NCBI GenBank assembly: GCA_963970005.1
Contig: CAXAMN010001225.1
Coordinates: 1,209,010 to 1,273,009 of the forward strand
Direction: 5' to 3'
From: Durusdinium trenchii
Lineage: Eukaryota; Sar; Dinophyceae; Suessiales; Symbiodiniaceae
DNA length: 64,000 nucleotides
Positions 11,953 through 25,000 of this stretch are shown here, in pieces. Both the position numbers and the translations under genes were made by a program. The notes below the pieces were generated by a model, which did no database searches, was not told the DNA's origin, and saw only the letters and a list, made by a program, of their open reading frames with translations. The stretch's first letter is position 1; each line of letters begins with the position of its first letter.

Positions 11953-13000
11953 ATGCGGAAAATCATCATTTGTGAAAAACAGGAGCAGCTGCCATCACTC
12001 CTCAATCTGCTAGAAGAACGAGGGGTGGACTATGGTCGGCCCAACCTGGATCGGGATGTGCAGCTCCCTTTGGAGGCCTTTGAGGACACGACCATGTGGA
12101 CTCGAACGCCAGAGGAGTGGCAGCTGCTAATGCGCGACCTCACGGGTCAAACAACTCCGTTGGCTTGCACGGCGTTGAGGACCATGGAGGACGGCAGTGG
12201 CCGGTGGCAGTCAGCAAGTGTCCTAAGCTGGGACGCAGCTAGCCAGCGCTACAATGTGAAATGGGCCAATGGACAAGAGGACAAGGTCCTCAGCCTCCAC
12301 GTATTTTTTGAGGGCGATGACCCTATCCTTTTTGCGGACCGTTTGAAACAGGCACTACAGAATCGGAGATATGCAAACAGCCTCCTCAAGTATCACTTTT
12401 TTGTCGACAGTATGCCAGAAGATCATTCCCGGAAGATTGGTCGCGAGTCAGTGGCACGGATTTCCAAGCTGGCAAAGGGTATGCTGTGGGATGCCAACAG
12501 CGAATTTGCCGACAAGCTGAATGGCAAGTTGGAGACTTTGTTGCAAGATGCACAGAAGGAGTATGTGCGTGTACAAAACTTGATTACCTTTGAAAAGGTG
12601 CGCAGCCAAGGGAACCTCACAGTTCTTCCCTCAGACCTAGTGTTGCCGCCACCTCCGGAAGCATCTCCTGTTCCCTTTTTGGCCGTGAAGGTTCTACCTT
12701 CTTGGGACACCAATACCATGGGCGCTCCGGATCCACAAGTCCCACGTGGCTTCCGGCAAGCCTTTGAGTGGTTTTGCAAGGCCTCCTTGGTCATTCGGCC
12801 AGAGGTTTGTGCTGCCTTGCAGGTGACCAGAGGGATGTGTCTGGATTTGCTCACTGAGAAGGTCTTTGAGACGAACTTCAACACAGCCTTGCGCCTCCAG
12901 GAATTCTCCGAAAGACAGGAGGCCTCCATAATGCGCCTCAAAGGTCGACTGGGGATGTGGGTGAACACCATCCGCTCCAGCCTCAGCTTCTCCAGAAGCT
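11953..13000 (+). CDS. Dynein heavy chain, N-terminal tail exon
   Basis: One long open exon of about 340 residues. It includes an SH3/Tudor-like stretch ([20 protein letters not shown]) and the segment [17 protein letters not shown], which resembles the conserved tail segment of inner-arm chains. It lies upstream of unambiguous dynein exons on the same strand with no other gene between, apart from the antisense transposon. The exact ends are uncertain: 'aaacag' at 11980 could be an acceptor, and similarity fades after 12990. The family call for this exon alone is inference. Confidence 0.6.
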
Positions 13001-16000
13001 GTGCATGTCAGCTTCACACAGGGAGGGAAGATACACGGCATCCTAAGGCATGCGAATAACACAGTGCTTGCAGCAGGTGTGCCATCGATCCATCAATCTG
13101 ATGATCAAGAGTATTAAGTTGAGTTTTGTGTGGTTCTTGCCATTAATCATTCTGCATCGATCGTTTGCACAAGGCAACAGTGAAGTGGTATCACTTGAAC
13201 GAGACATCCATTGAGTCGCGCTGGCTGATTGAATGAGACATCCAGTAGGACATCCAGTGGAGCTTGTTTCTCTGCAGGAACTACAAGGCAAGCCGTTTGC
13301 GGCCAATGCTTGTTTGCAGTGGTCTCATGATGCCAGGGCCTTTGTTTTGGGCGGCTTCCGCCGGGTTTGCCATTGCGAATGCATTTTGACTGAGGTCAAA
13401 TGCCTTTTTGCTGCTGGCCGAGGACTGGCCTGCTCGAGACTCTTTAACTTCTCCTGTTTATATACTATGAAACTCTTTGATCTCTACTTTCACTTGAACT
13501 CTCTACTCCTTCGATTGAGCAGGAGAATCTCTACTCCTTCGTCCGGAGCTTTGCACATGTGTCCGGAACCTACGAAACGGAAACTCACCGCCTTCATTTT
13601 TCGAAGGTCCAAGTGCTGGAAGGCCTCACCCCATTACGGGTGCAGCACTGAGGAGCATTTCTTGCAAAATGTCGGAGCACACACCGTGCACAGAACTTCG
13701 TCCGCAGACTTCTGGTGACCTGAACCCTTTTTTCTTTCAGGTTGATCTCACAAAAGACAGACATGTCTTGCGAACCTTGCGCAACATTGTGCAAGCCTTA
13801 AGATTCTGCTTTGCCAATGCAATTTTGCGGGTCCGACAGCCAGCAATTTCCAAGATTTGCTTGGCAGTCAAAGCAATGAGTATCAAGCTGTGTGTATGGG
13901 CAAGTGCCAGTGCAAGCCATCAGTTTTGAATCCATGAATCCATGAAGCAACGGCGTCTCCATAGTGAAAAACAACTCGTTTGATGACGTCAGGTGCGACC
14001 AGATCCCAACAAAGAGGAAATCGTTGGACTCTCAGAGGGCTTCCGTGCTGATTTCGCACGTTTCGGCCGTTGCGAGCTGTGAAGTGTTGATGGCTTTAAG
14101 GCCGTGGAGCCTAGCTTCAAGAAGGCGCTCTTTAAGGCGAGACAGAATTGTTGGAGTTGGAATTTTCTGAGTTGATGCATTCAGATGCACAACCTCTGAC
14201 ACCTCAAAGTGGCCAGAAGAACTCACTCACTGAACGCAGAACATGCAATGGCCAGGTAGAAATTGTAGTCAATCCTCAGATTGCGGCCAAAGCAGCTGCA
14301 GCAGTCACTCCCTTGGTACAAGACTTGAGTTCAGTGGCGAGTGGCAGCCAGTTCACAAGAAGAGACTTCACTGGATTTGGAGCTGGCGCTTTCCATACCT
14401 GTTTTTGAACAAACCCATTGGATCCCATTGGCATTGTTTGGTCTCATAGGAGTTTGGACTTCAGGCTAGAACCTCTTTCCCATGTTAGAGGTGCAGATGG
14501 GCCTAAGGCAGAAGCCGCCGCTGCCGCAGCGGCAGATGACAAGAAGAAAGATGATAAGAAAGGCAGATCTAGCGCACGTTGTTTAAGCCAGTCTTTGTGA
14601 AGTTGATTGATTTGAGGAAAAGAGAAAGGGAAGGCAGGGCCTTTGTTGTGTGGCCAGCCAGCGTGTTCTTCTGGGTAGACTTAGACGTGCCCAACAAAAG
14701 CCACCAGTTTGCAGGAAGAAGAAAAGAAACCAGAAGAGCCTCCCATGTTGCACTTCTCTTACAAGCAAGTGCCTCAACGCGATGCATCCCATTGCCAACT
14801 GAAGTTGTTTTCCCTTGCTAGTTGCTCTCGGCAGGACTGACCTTGGGGAGTTTAAGCAGGCATGCGAAAGCAGCCAGCTTTTCGATGTCAGAGAGGCAGC
14901 CTTTGCTCGCAGGTAGTGCTCAGCATGTTCGAAAAGGGCATGTCTTCTTTCAGAGATGTTCACAGCATTGAGAGCGTGGCAAGCTTAGAGTGTTCAGCGA
15001 AACGCAAATGAGGGAAATATGTGCAACAGTATCAATATGTTAAAGGACTATTTATCACCCTTCCCTCCGTCGGAAACTTCCCCGTTTTCACACTGTCAGC
15101 ACATCCAGGTGCTAGGCTGGTAGCATTAGTTGCAGTGGAAAACTAGTTGGTGACTCCTATCAGGTGCTGCTACCCCATTTGATTCGTGACCATCATCTGG
15201 ACCGTCTCTTCTTTACTTTACTTGCTGACTGTGCTCTCTTGTGCTGTTTGGAAACAAAAGGAAACGGAGCACGGCAATTTGAGGGTCAAAAGATGGCTTT
15301 TCTGACGAGGACCCTATCTTCTCACCAAGCGACGCTTGGGTCGAAGAACTCCGCGTGCGTTTAGAGGAAGGGATGACAGAGCGTGCCAGTCGATCAGATG
15401 CCAAGCATGCATGAAGGGCATGTGGGGTGTGGTGCATGCGGTTGTGGACTTCAGGAGACCATGGCCAAGCAGGAGCCGTGGCTACAAGACATTCTGCAAT
15501 CCTTGGAGAGCTTCAAGGACACTGATAGATCGTCATTTAGTTTTTGATGCGATTTTCGTTGAAAAAAGAGTGGAACGAAGAACTGCTAACAACAAGAGTC
15601 ATCAGACGACGTGATGGACATTGATATGGATGACAAAATGAAGTGTTACTGGTACTATATATATATAGTACAATGGAAAGTGTGACTACATCTCACAGGT
15701 CTCGTTTTGGTTCCATGTGTGGTCTAGTATTTGACACCAGCCCCAATCTGCCAATGATGGAGATCCTCAGACATGTCATGAGTTGCGAGGACGTTGTCCT
15801 TATGGATCCAGAGGCACGAAAAAGTTCTTGCATGTAGAGATTTGATTCAGCCAAGCATTCAACCAAGCTCAAAAGCTTTGAAGTTTAGTGTTCCGGAGTA
15901 TTCCTGTGATTGCTGTTTTCGCTACCAGGCCGCGGCTGCCCGCCTGCGTGCGGAGCCACAACCGCCCGCACAGGTCAAGGCAATGATCGAAGAGAGGAAG

Positions 16001-19000
16001 GAGTCGGGGATCTCGGAACCAGGGAAAGGTCCTAGTAGCGTCCTTGTTCCTAGTACATAGTAAGGCCAGGAGCCCCTAGTAGCGTCCTTGCTCCTAGTAG
16101 CGATGCCCTTTGCTCCTAGTAGCACTTTTTGTGAGGGACAGGTCTGTTTGTGTTTTCAACACGTGGAAGTGTGGTGAAACAGTTGCTTAAAGTCCGAATG
16201 AAGCAATTGCTGCCGAGTCGGTGCTGTTGTCTTGAGGCGAATCAAGCAGATTCAAGAGTCTATTCCGGATGACAAGGCTTGGATGGCTTTTTGATGCTTT
16301 TTGCAGATGCTGAAGTTCTTCAAGCCTTTTTTGCCTAGGAATCCATCACGATTGGCTTCTATCGCCGCAGTCCTATTTTGACATTCAGTGGCGTGTTCCT
16401 TATCAGTCTCCAGCTGTGCATTTATCCAGGCATTGAGTCTGGTGGCATCCGCAACCAACTCATTGAGAAATTAGAGACGCGCGAAACTTGGTCTTGGAAG
16501 CCCGTCAAATACTGGTTTCCAAGATAATAAAGAAATACTGGCACATGTTTGTGTGCTCAAATCCAACTCTCCACTTGCTTACAGGTCAATGCAGCTCTTG
16601 CTCAAGTCTCTAGCAGAGACGTTGGAGGTCAACATTCATGAAGTCTTCAACTTAGGAGTGAAAGACCTGCAAACTGCTCATATATTATACATAATAGGCC
16701 GAATCAAGACAATCAAGTAGGAGCAGCAAAACCAGCACAGGCTTCCCTCCAGACTCCACACTTCTACACTATCTACACTACTGTAGGTATTTTGTACAAT
16801 TTTGAGGATCTGTGGTCTCAACTAATCATATGACCAACACTCTTTTGTTAGGGCTGTTGCCTCAGGCCACAGTGGCCTTCGAAGGCATTTTCACCAAACT
16901 CCAAACACAGGCATGGAGCTCTTGTGCTACCTTCTTGTTTGGAAATTGACTTCAACGCTATAGTTTGATATATACTGAAGTACTATTTGGCGCAGTTCCA
17001 GGTTGCAACGATTGAAGAGTGCTCTGACATGAAGGCACAGAGGGGGCCTTTGTGAGGCTCAGAGTTCCAGAGGCTTTTGTCTTTCCATAACCAGACAGGG
17101 GAGTGTGAGGCAGACTTTGGACCCAGAGCCATGTCACGAAAGGTAGCGGTTACGCTACCTGAGTTTTCCTTTTGCTTTAGCAAAAATGTATTAACCCAGA
17201 GCTGCAGCCTATCTCTCGGAGAAATGGTCCCCGACATCTTCGTTTGCTGGCCGGGGGGGGGGGTGAAAGAGTGACTAGGGCGTACACGGTAGAGGTGCAG
17301 ACCGCTAGTGTCTTTTATGCGCAGAGTCTTATCCTCTTGCTCTTTAGGTCCATTGACCCTCTCTTGAGCCTTGAAGCAGTCAAGCATGGACACACTATAT
17401 CAGCTGTTGGAGTGGAACCCTGTACAGGTAGGCTCTACTTTTCAGCAGGCACAAGATTCATGTCCACTTCTAGCTGATTGCGTATGTCGCATACTCTTTT
17501 CCTACTGCAAGGCTAAAACAGTCCAGCTAGCTCTGACAACTTAAAAGAAAACTACGGTGCCATGTACTTACCTAATCCAGTGTGTTTCACACTTCAGAGA
17601 AGGTAATCTCATAGCTACTAAATACAGTGAGGGAGCAATAGCTGACTCACCTCAAGTACAAGATCAAATCGATAATGTACCTCGGCTGGAGACTGTACTT
17701 TTCGCAGGCGGAGATACCATGTACCGGCGCTCACTAGCTCTTTATGGCCTGAGCTAAATCAAACTAAAAAGGGAAAGCGGCTTTTTCTCTACAGAGACCT
17801 ATAAAAGAATCAAACGACACTCGCGTAACAAGGAACTAAAAATTCAAGACCGCACAATGCAATGAATTAAGATGCCTTGCAAAATGCAAGGAGCGTACGG
17901 TCCGAGGAATAATCTTCTCGTGACGTGGTCTCGACCGCTTTCATCCACAGACAAAATAAAACTGCATCAAAAGGACTCTTTCTCATTTACATCAAAAACA
18001 CAAGAAGGAGATACCGGCAAATGTATGTACAAAAAAAAATCTTGCACTACAATTGCAAATCATGAAATGACTTAATCATCAACCATGACTGGTTGTCCAT
18101 TAGAGGTCACTTCATAAGAGCGGTGGTGATAGATATCATCAGTTCTGTAAAACTGTCCATACCTATCTACATGCTAAAGCGTATAAACCTGGAATGCAGG
18201 AGTATCTTCTTTGATAAAAAGTTTCTCCTCATTGCAAACCAGAATTTATTAAAACTTCAGCCTGGCAACTTAAAGTCAAGCCTGGAAGCAAAGTATCAAC
18301 TGTAACCAGAAGTATCTTCACTTCCTAGCCATCATTTAAATTTCAGCCTTCGCTCAGGAATTATGCCGCTGCAGACGATGAAGCTGCTTGACCAGAAGTT
18401 GGCGGCCTTCCTTTCTTTCTATTCTGCTTTTGTCTCTCCTTCCTCCGCACGTTCGCCTCATGAAGCGTTGCTCCCATGCGATACTGTCTTCTGTCTCCAG
18501 ATGAAAAGGAAGCTGGTCTGAGTGAAATAAACATTGGACCATGACTGTCCTCGTCAGTGGGCCTTGAGCACATAACCTCTGTGTCAATCATAGCAAAGTT
18601 CTCTGAAAAATTACAGATGAACTCCTTCGTGCTCACTGTGGAATTTTCATATTCCTCTTCACTCATTGAATGACCCCATTCAACAATGGTAGACAAACAT
18701 GTATCGCCAAGCTGTGATCCTTGGTATTCTTCTTTTTCAACAGTAGAATATTCTTCCCAGAGTTTATCAAAGTAAACTTCACACCTCTTGAGGACCTGTG
18801 AAGTTGAACTGTAAAATGTTCTGGGAATAGGTGCTTTGATACCAAGATCTGCTTTTACACGAGCTTCTGAAAACCTGCGGATCCAATGCTGCATGGTGCT
18901 GTAATAGTAGTTAGCCATTGGCTGCCTTTTGTACCCAGACATTCTGTAGGCCAAACTATTTGCATCACCAGAAATGATGTCCACCTCATAGACAAAACAC

Positions 19001-22000
19001 TCGTAAAGCATCAATGCTGTCTGTTCTCCTGTCAGTAGGTGGGCACCCACAGCACGGTGTGTATCAACATGATAATTACAGACTCTGATGGTATGCATGT
19101 TCGCTCGAGTAAGTGGAACACGCTTGTCCTCAGGACCATAGTCATCAAATTCAAAGTCTGCATCCTTGAAATCTTGACGAGGCCTTGTTTCTCCAAAACA
19201 AATCTCGTAGATAGCCCAAGTTACATCACGCTGTTCACAGTGACCAAGTTCTTGATCATGTCCAGCAATGATCTTGACATATCCACCTGGTGCCAATCTA
19301 GCCATCACTGCAAGATTCTCCCAATCATTGAAACAAACTGTCCAATTCTTTTGCTCAATAAATTCCTTGGCAGGAACAAGAAGATGAGCTTCCTGGAGAA
19401 TCACGACATGTGCACGTAAAAAGAAGAGCATGTTGAAGAAAAGGTTGTTCTCAAATTGCTCATTCTGAAGTGACATGGCGCTCTGTTTGCGTGGCCTCAT
19501 TGCACTATCAAGTCCTTGGAGAAACCTTGGTGTGGTGTACTTCTGACCACGAACCATGTTGCCATAGTTCCAGGATAAAAATGTCAAGGACTCTGAGCTG
19601 GCCAATAAGTTAGTTCCATATGGTTCTTCTATTCTTCCCTTGAGGAACCTTCTGCACAGCTCTTCATAGAAGGTGACAAAGTCCCAACTGGGTCCCTTAG
19701 GACCATATGATTCCAGTTCCTTCTTAAGTTCCTTCTTCGTATCCTCCAATTCTTCTCGAGCATGTTTTGCCCTTTCAAGGGCCTTTGGATCGACCTGATA
19801 CTTGCCATCCAAATGAATGATGCGATCATCATTGATAAAGAATCTCTTCAAATCATGCTCTGGTTCGTGTTCATAACAATCAGGTGGAGGTACTGGACAG
19901 ATATTACGAATGGATCGAACAAAATCATTCTCGTTGATCCTCGACTGATAATGAGGATGGGAAATCTCACCTTTTCTGAAACAAACATGGTTCAGCAATC
20001 TCGCGTGAGTTTCCCTGAAGCATAGTTGATAAAAGCCAATACCTGGATCTCCTGTAAGCTCTCCAAGCAACTTCAAAGGTGAAGTATGCAACTCATAGGT
20101 ATTGTCAACTTTTGTTGTATCCTTTTCAGCAACTACTTCAGATGGAAAAGATTCCTGGATTTCAGCCTCCAATTTCTTCTCTCCATCATCCTCTCTGACC
20201 TCTTTTATTTTCTCCACCGCCTCTTTCTTCTCTTCCATGGTTGCATCATCCTGAACTTCTTCATGAAAATGAGGATCAGGAATCTTATTCAGGCGGCTTC
20301 TCTTCGATTTCCGCTGACCTGAAGTATCATCAAGGTTAGCATCCATCTCACCTGATGGTAAGTGCGATGCAGTCGAGTCCTCACCTATCTCTCTTGACAG
20401 AAAGTGTGGTGTTGACTCTTCCTTGGCTTCCTCCTGGTCAACTTCCATCTTTGGTTCCTCTGAAGGAAAAACACCTGCATCTTCATCAAATATTTCTTGT
20501 TCCTTCCCAGGTTCAACTGCAGGATCTTCTTCAGGAACTTCCTCTTCCATATTCTCATCTTCTAGAAGTGTCATACTTCCAGTATAGACTTCACCAGCGA
20601 TAGTGGAGACTCTTGTATAAGGAGGAACTTCTTCACCTGCTTCAAAAGCTTGTTCTGCAACATCCTTGGTGAGCAAGTCCTCTACAAGATTTTCTCCCTC
20701 GGTTCTTGGAAGAGGTCCTGAGGTCTCATAAAAATCTGTCCTCTCTGAACTGAAAGCTTCTGTCGCCTTCTCATTGTCCTTTTGATCCCTGAACAGGTGA
20801 GTAATCTTCACAGCTTCTCCCTGTAGCACCTGATCACCTCCTCTATACTTGTCGACAATGGAGCGCCATACTGGAACATCATCATCATCAAAATCAAGCT
20901 CCATATCATCTGCCAACAGGTATGAGATGTTTTGAGCTGCCTGTTCTTCTTCTTCATCACGTTCCTTGGCAAGCTCCTCATCCTTCTGGATCTTGAAGAT
21001 ACCCTTCAGGATGTCTTGTAGTACCTTTAAGTTCAGCTTCGATGATGGCTCATACGTCCCTGAACTTACAGGCTCAACTACAACACGAGAGCAAGAAATC
21101 GCCTCCAAAAACTTGGAATTGTATTGGCGTTCAAACTCTTCCTTCTTGATCATCTCATACAAGGGATCAGAAACTGCAACACGCGCCTGAACATACTCAC
21201 GAAGTTGATAGCATGCATGTTGCACAAATCTACTGTTGGAGTTGTGAAGAAAACTCTCTAAATGATTCCTGTCACGGTCAATCAAATACCACACAATCCT
21301 TGCAGAAAAACGGAATTTCTTGAAGTTCATAGCAAAATGTGTATGATACTTCTCTGGATTCCTTTCTGCTTGTAAGGCGGCCTCTGAAGTCTTGTAAACT
21401 GGGAGCTTTGTGTGTGGATCCAAAATCATAAACTCTTCCCACAAGATCGAGTGGTCAAGAACCCACTTGGGAAGCACCTTGATGAAAAAGTCACAAACAA
21501 GTTCTGACACAAGGTGCATGACACGACCAATCTCTTCCTCCTGCTTGAAGCGATAGTGCAATCTGGCAAATAAAGGATTGTTGAATGCTTCCTCCACTGT
21601 ATTGCCAAAATTATCCCACTGAGGTTCTGGAATACCAAAGTTCCAACCCAGCAATTTGGGATCTCTGCACATATCCAAGAAGCTTGAAAGCTCTACAGAA
21701 GAAATGCCATGGTCTGTCAGAATTTCAGCCCAGCGGCGTCCATTCTCCCAAGCACGGATGAAGAAAAACTGTTGGTATCCAGTTTGCGCCAACTCCATCC
21801 ACTGAGAAATTCCGGGTTCAAAACTCGGTGCATACGTCTTGGGGTCTTCCTCTGTTCCATAAACACTTGGACGTAGCAACTTGTATCTTCTACAAAAATA
21901 TTCTCTCTGGTGCCTTGTCAACCTGTCCCAATCCCTCACGAGGATCACGTCTTCTCCAGTGCTCTGGAGTACACGTGTCCCTACACGATCATGGAGTGAT

Positions 22001-25000
22001 ACCATGCCAATGTCATATATCATCCATGGGTTGAGAACCAGGTTGTTGACATTCTGAATGAACCATGTCATCTCACGCTCAGCAACATGAGCAGAGTCAT
22101 CTTCTTCATCTTGTTGAGGTTCTTCAGAAGTCCTGGCTGTTGGTCTCCTTGAAGTGATGTCTCTCCATAGGTGGTCAAAGCGAATCACTTCCTCATCAGC
22201 CTTCACCAGATTTTGCTGATCCTTGCTCAGAACTAATGGGTGTACCATAAACAACGATCTCGAGGTAGCACCATCTCCATTGACAATCAACGTTGGAGCA
22301 CTATAGCCTAAGATGCTCCAAGGATCACGATCATCAATCTCCTTAGGTGGAATTAAAGACCATCCAGGTGGCATCTGATAATGGCCTTCAGGCATCACCT
22401 GACGTGACCTCAATCGTGAACGATTGTACTCACGTCTGGGATCATTGTCAGAGCTGAAAAATCTCACAATGGCATCGTAAGTCAGCTCATCTAACCAAAG
22501 AAGCATATGCCTCCTTGCTTGTTCCACCCCAGGCTCAAAGGCATTAATCCTCCTGAGAGTTTCATGTGCAAATGCCGGGTCCTGTGAGAGTCTTGTGAAC
22601 AAGGATCTCAATCTATCTTGTTGCTCCTTCTCTCTGTTGATCTTCTCCATTATCTTTTCTGCTGGCAAAGAGTTAATCAACTCCTTAGCTGGCTCTGGAG
22701 CATCTTCTGGTCGTGGTTCACCCACACAAATGTCCAAGTATGTGGGCTCTACATCACAATGTGCAAGCACCACTCCATTGTTGCTGAAATACAGAGGACG
22801 TCCAGCCTGAAGCCAACGAATCACATTAAGCTTCACATACAAAGGCTGTCCATAATCTCTTGGAACCACTGTACCTGGGCCTAAAGGAATGTAGAGTGAA
22901 GTTTGTGGATTGCTGTACATGAAATGAACATAATCTCTTCCTTCACCTCTGTTCCTTCTATTCCAACTTTGTGGATCTCTCATCAAACCATACTTCTCAA
23001 TGCTGGCCCAGTTCTCCTTCCTGGTAACATGAAAAACATGTCCTAAACATCTTGCCTCAACAGAAGTCAATCTATGATTCAACTTCTCTGGACTGATGTT
23101 TTGCATGAGTCCTGTATGCCCTTGGTTCACTCCCAAACGCATGGAGAAGGGCATATCATATTGATTGCCTGTGTTGTGCCAAACATTCTTGTCCAAGCGA
23201 ATCACCAAATGAAATCTTTGCTTCTCATCGCTATGCAATATAGCAAAGAAGATATTAGGATAAATACGAAAAGGTGATGGCATTCGAGCAGTTCCCTCTG
23301 TGATCAGAGGCATAAGCTCTATCATTGCCCTACTGTCCATCAACCTATCGAGAGAACGATCATGTCGTAGCATATAGTTGAGCCCCGTGGCTATCTTCCC
23401 ATAATCGTTTTGCCTCCACGCGACTCTTGTTGCCACGAACTGCCTACTTCTCTCATATTCATCCTCTTCCTCTTGGGTGACATAGCCAAGAGCGTATCTG
23501 GCAATCTCTGCGAACCACCGTACTCGAAAATTGAACTTAGTATGGTTCTCAGGCGCCAAACACATTGCAAGAATGTCGGTTAAGATCAATTCATCCTGCT
23601 CTGAGTTCCTATGGAACTCAACTGGCGTACGTGGGCGTCTCAAACGGTTTGCCCAGTTCTGAGGTTGTCCCCAAGGAACCTTTTGTGACCAGTTTCGAGC
23701 ATACTCAAAGATGTTGACCATATTGGACGCTCCCTGACCGGTCATCTCTGTTGATACAAAGTACACCGGTCAGAGGCCAGTGTCCTAAGTTGTAGAAATG
23801 ACAGGTAGTCAACGATGCAAGGCAATAGTCTTCGAAAGAAAAGTGCTGATCTTGCCAAGCTAATTTGAGCCGCAGGCACAAATTCATGAAAGAAATTCAA
23901 ATTTCTCTCAAACAAAAACACATGCATTGAATTCTCTCCTCTCACTCTCAGTGCAAAGAATCTCCAAGATAAAACACATCATGTGAAAAGTCAACATGTG
24001 TGCATACTGTAGGAAGCCATCCACGCAAATATGCCTTGTGTTCAATAAGAGATCTAAAAGGTGGATGTGCATCAACTTCCTTTAAACAACCGCTGCGTAC
24101 TGCATCTATCAAAGCTTGTGGACTAGCAGACTTCTTAGTAAGACAGTCAGCGAGACACCACTGAGTGCGTATATGTGACAAGTCAGCAATTGCACCAGAG
24201 CATGCTTCCTTCCTAAGCATTTGGATCATATGAATAGTCTCCTGTTGCTCAGGAACATGAGTAGTACTAGCTGTAGTCACAAGATTGTTAGCATCAGTGC
24301 GCATGTGAATGTCAGTAGAGTAGCCTGTAATGTCCTTGATCAAGCCTCTAAGCATTTGGCAAGTGCCATAACACTTCATAAATGCATACAACTCTGCAAC
24401 AGTTGTGGACAGGGTTGTTCTCTTGATCTTAGAGGATTCAAAGAAAATAAGTGAGCCTTTAGTGTTCTTCTGTTTTGCCTTCCTTTGCTCACCCATAAAA
24501 ATAACCATCGCACGTTGAGAGGATTTGTCACTGTTGTTCCTGAATGCGGCATCTGGCATAGCAATTAAACGTGGACTACCTTCAAGTGGCCAAAAACGTA
24601 ACTCCATAGGGTCAGTCACGATTTGTTTGCACAGCTTGTTCAGGGCCTTGCAATCACCTATTGTAGGTCCTGCTGATGCTGATGCTGACCTCGAGAATTG
24701 GTAGCATGCTTGGAATTGTGTTCTGGATTGTAACCAGTTTATGCTGCCAAGAAGTGATCTGAAGGCTGTGTGCATGTCCTTGTCACACTTTTCCTCATCC
24801 TTCAAACCTTTTGGAATGATAATCTCAGTCAATTCTTGAACACAAAGGGATTGTTCTACTGAGATGTACTCCTTCTTCTTGGTCTTCTCTTGCATCTTCC
24901 AAGCAACACGTTGTCCAGTAAACATCAGGTCATTAGTGTCCTCATGTCCAATCTTAAACTGTGACTTCACAATATCCTTGAACTGTTTCAAAAAGATATC

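Noticed and set aside
19039-19419. + strand frames opposite the retrotransposon ORFs
   Set aside because: They overlap long, domain-bearing ORFs on the - strand and show no domain themselves.
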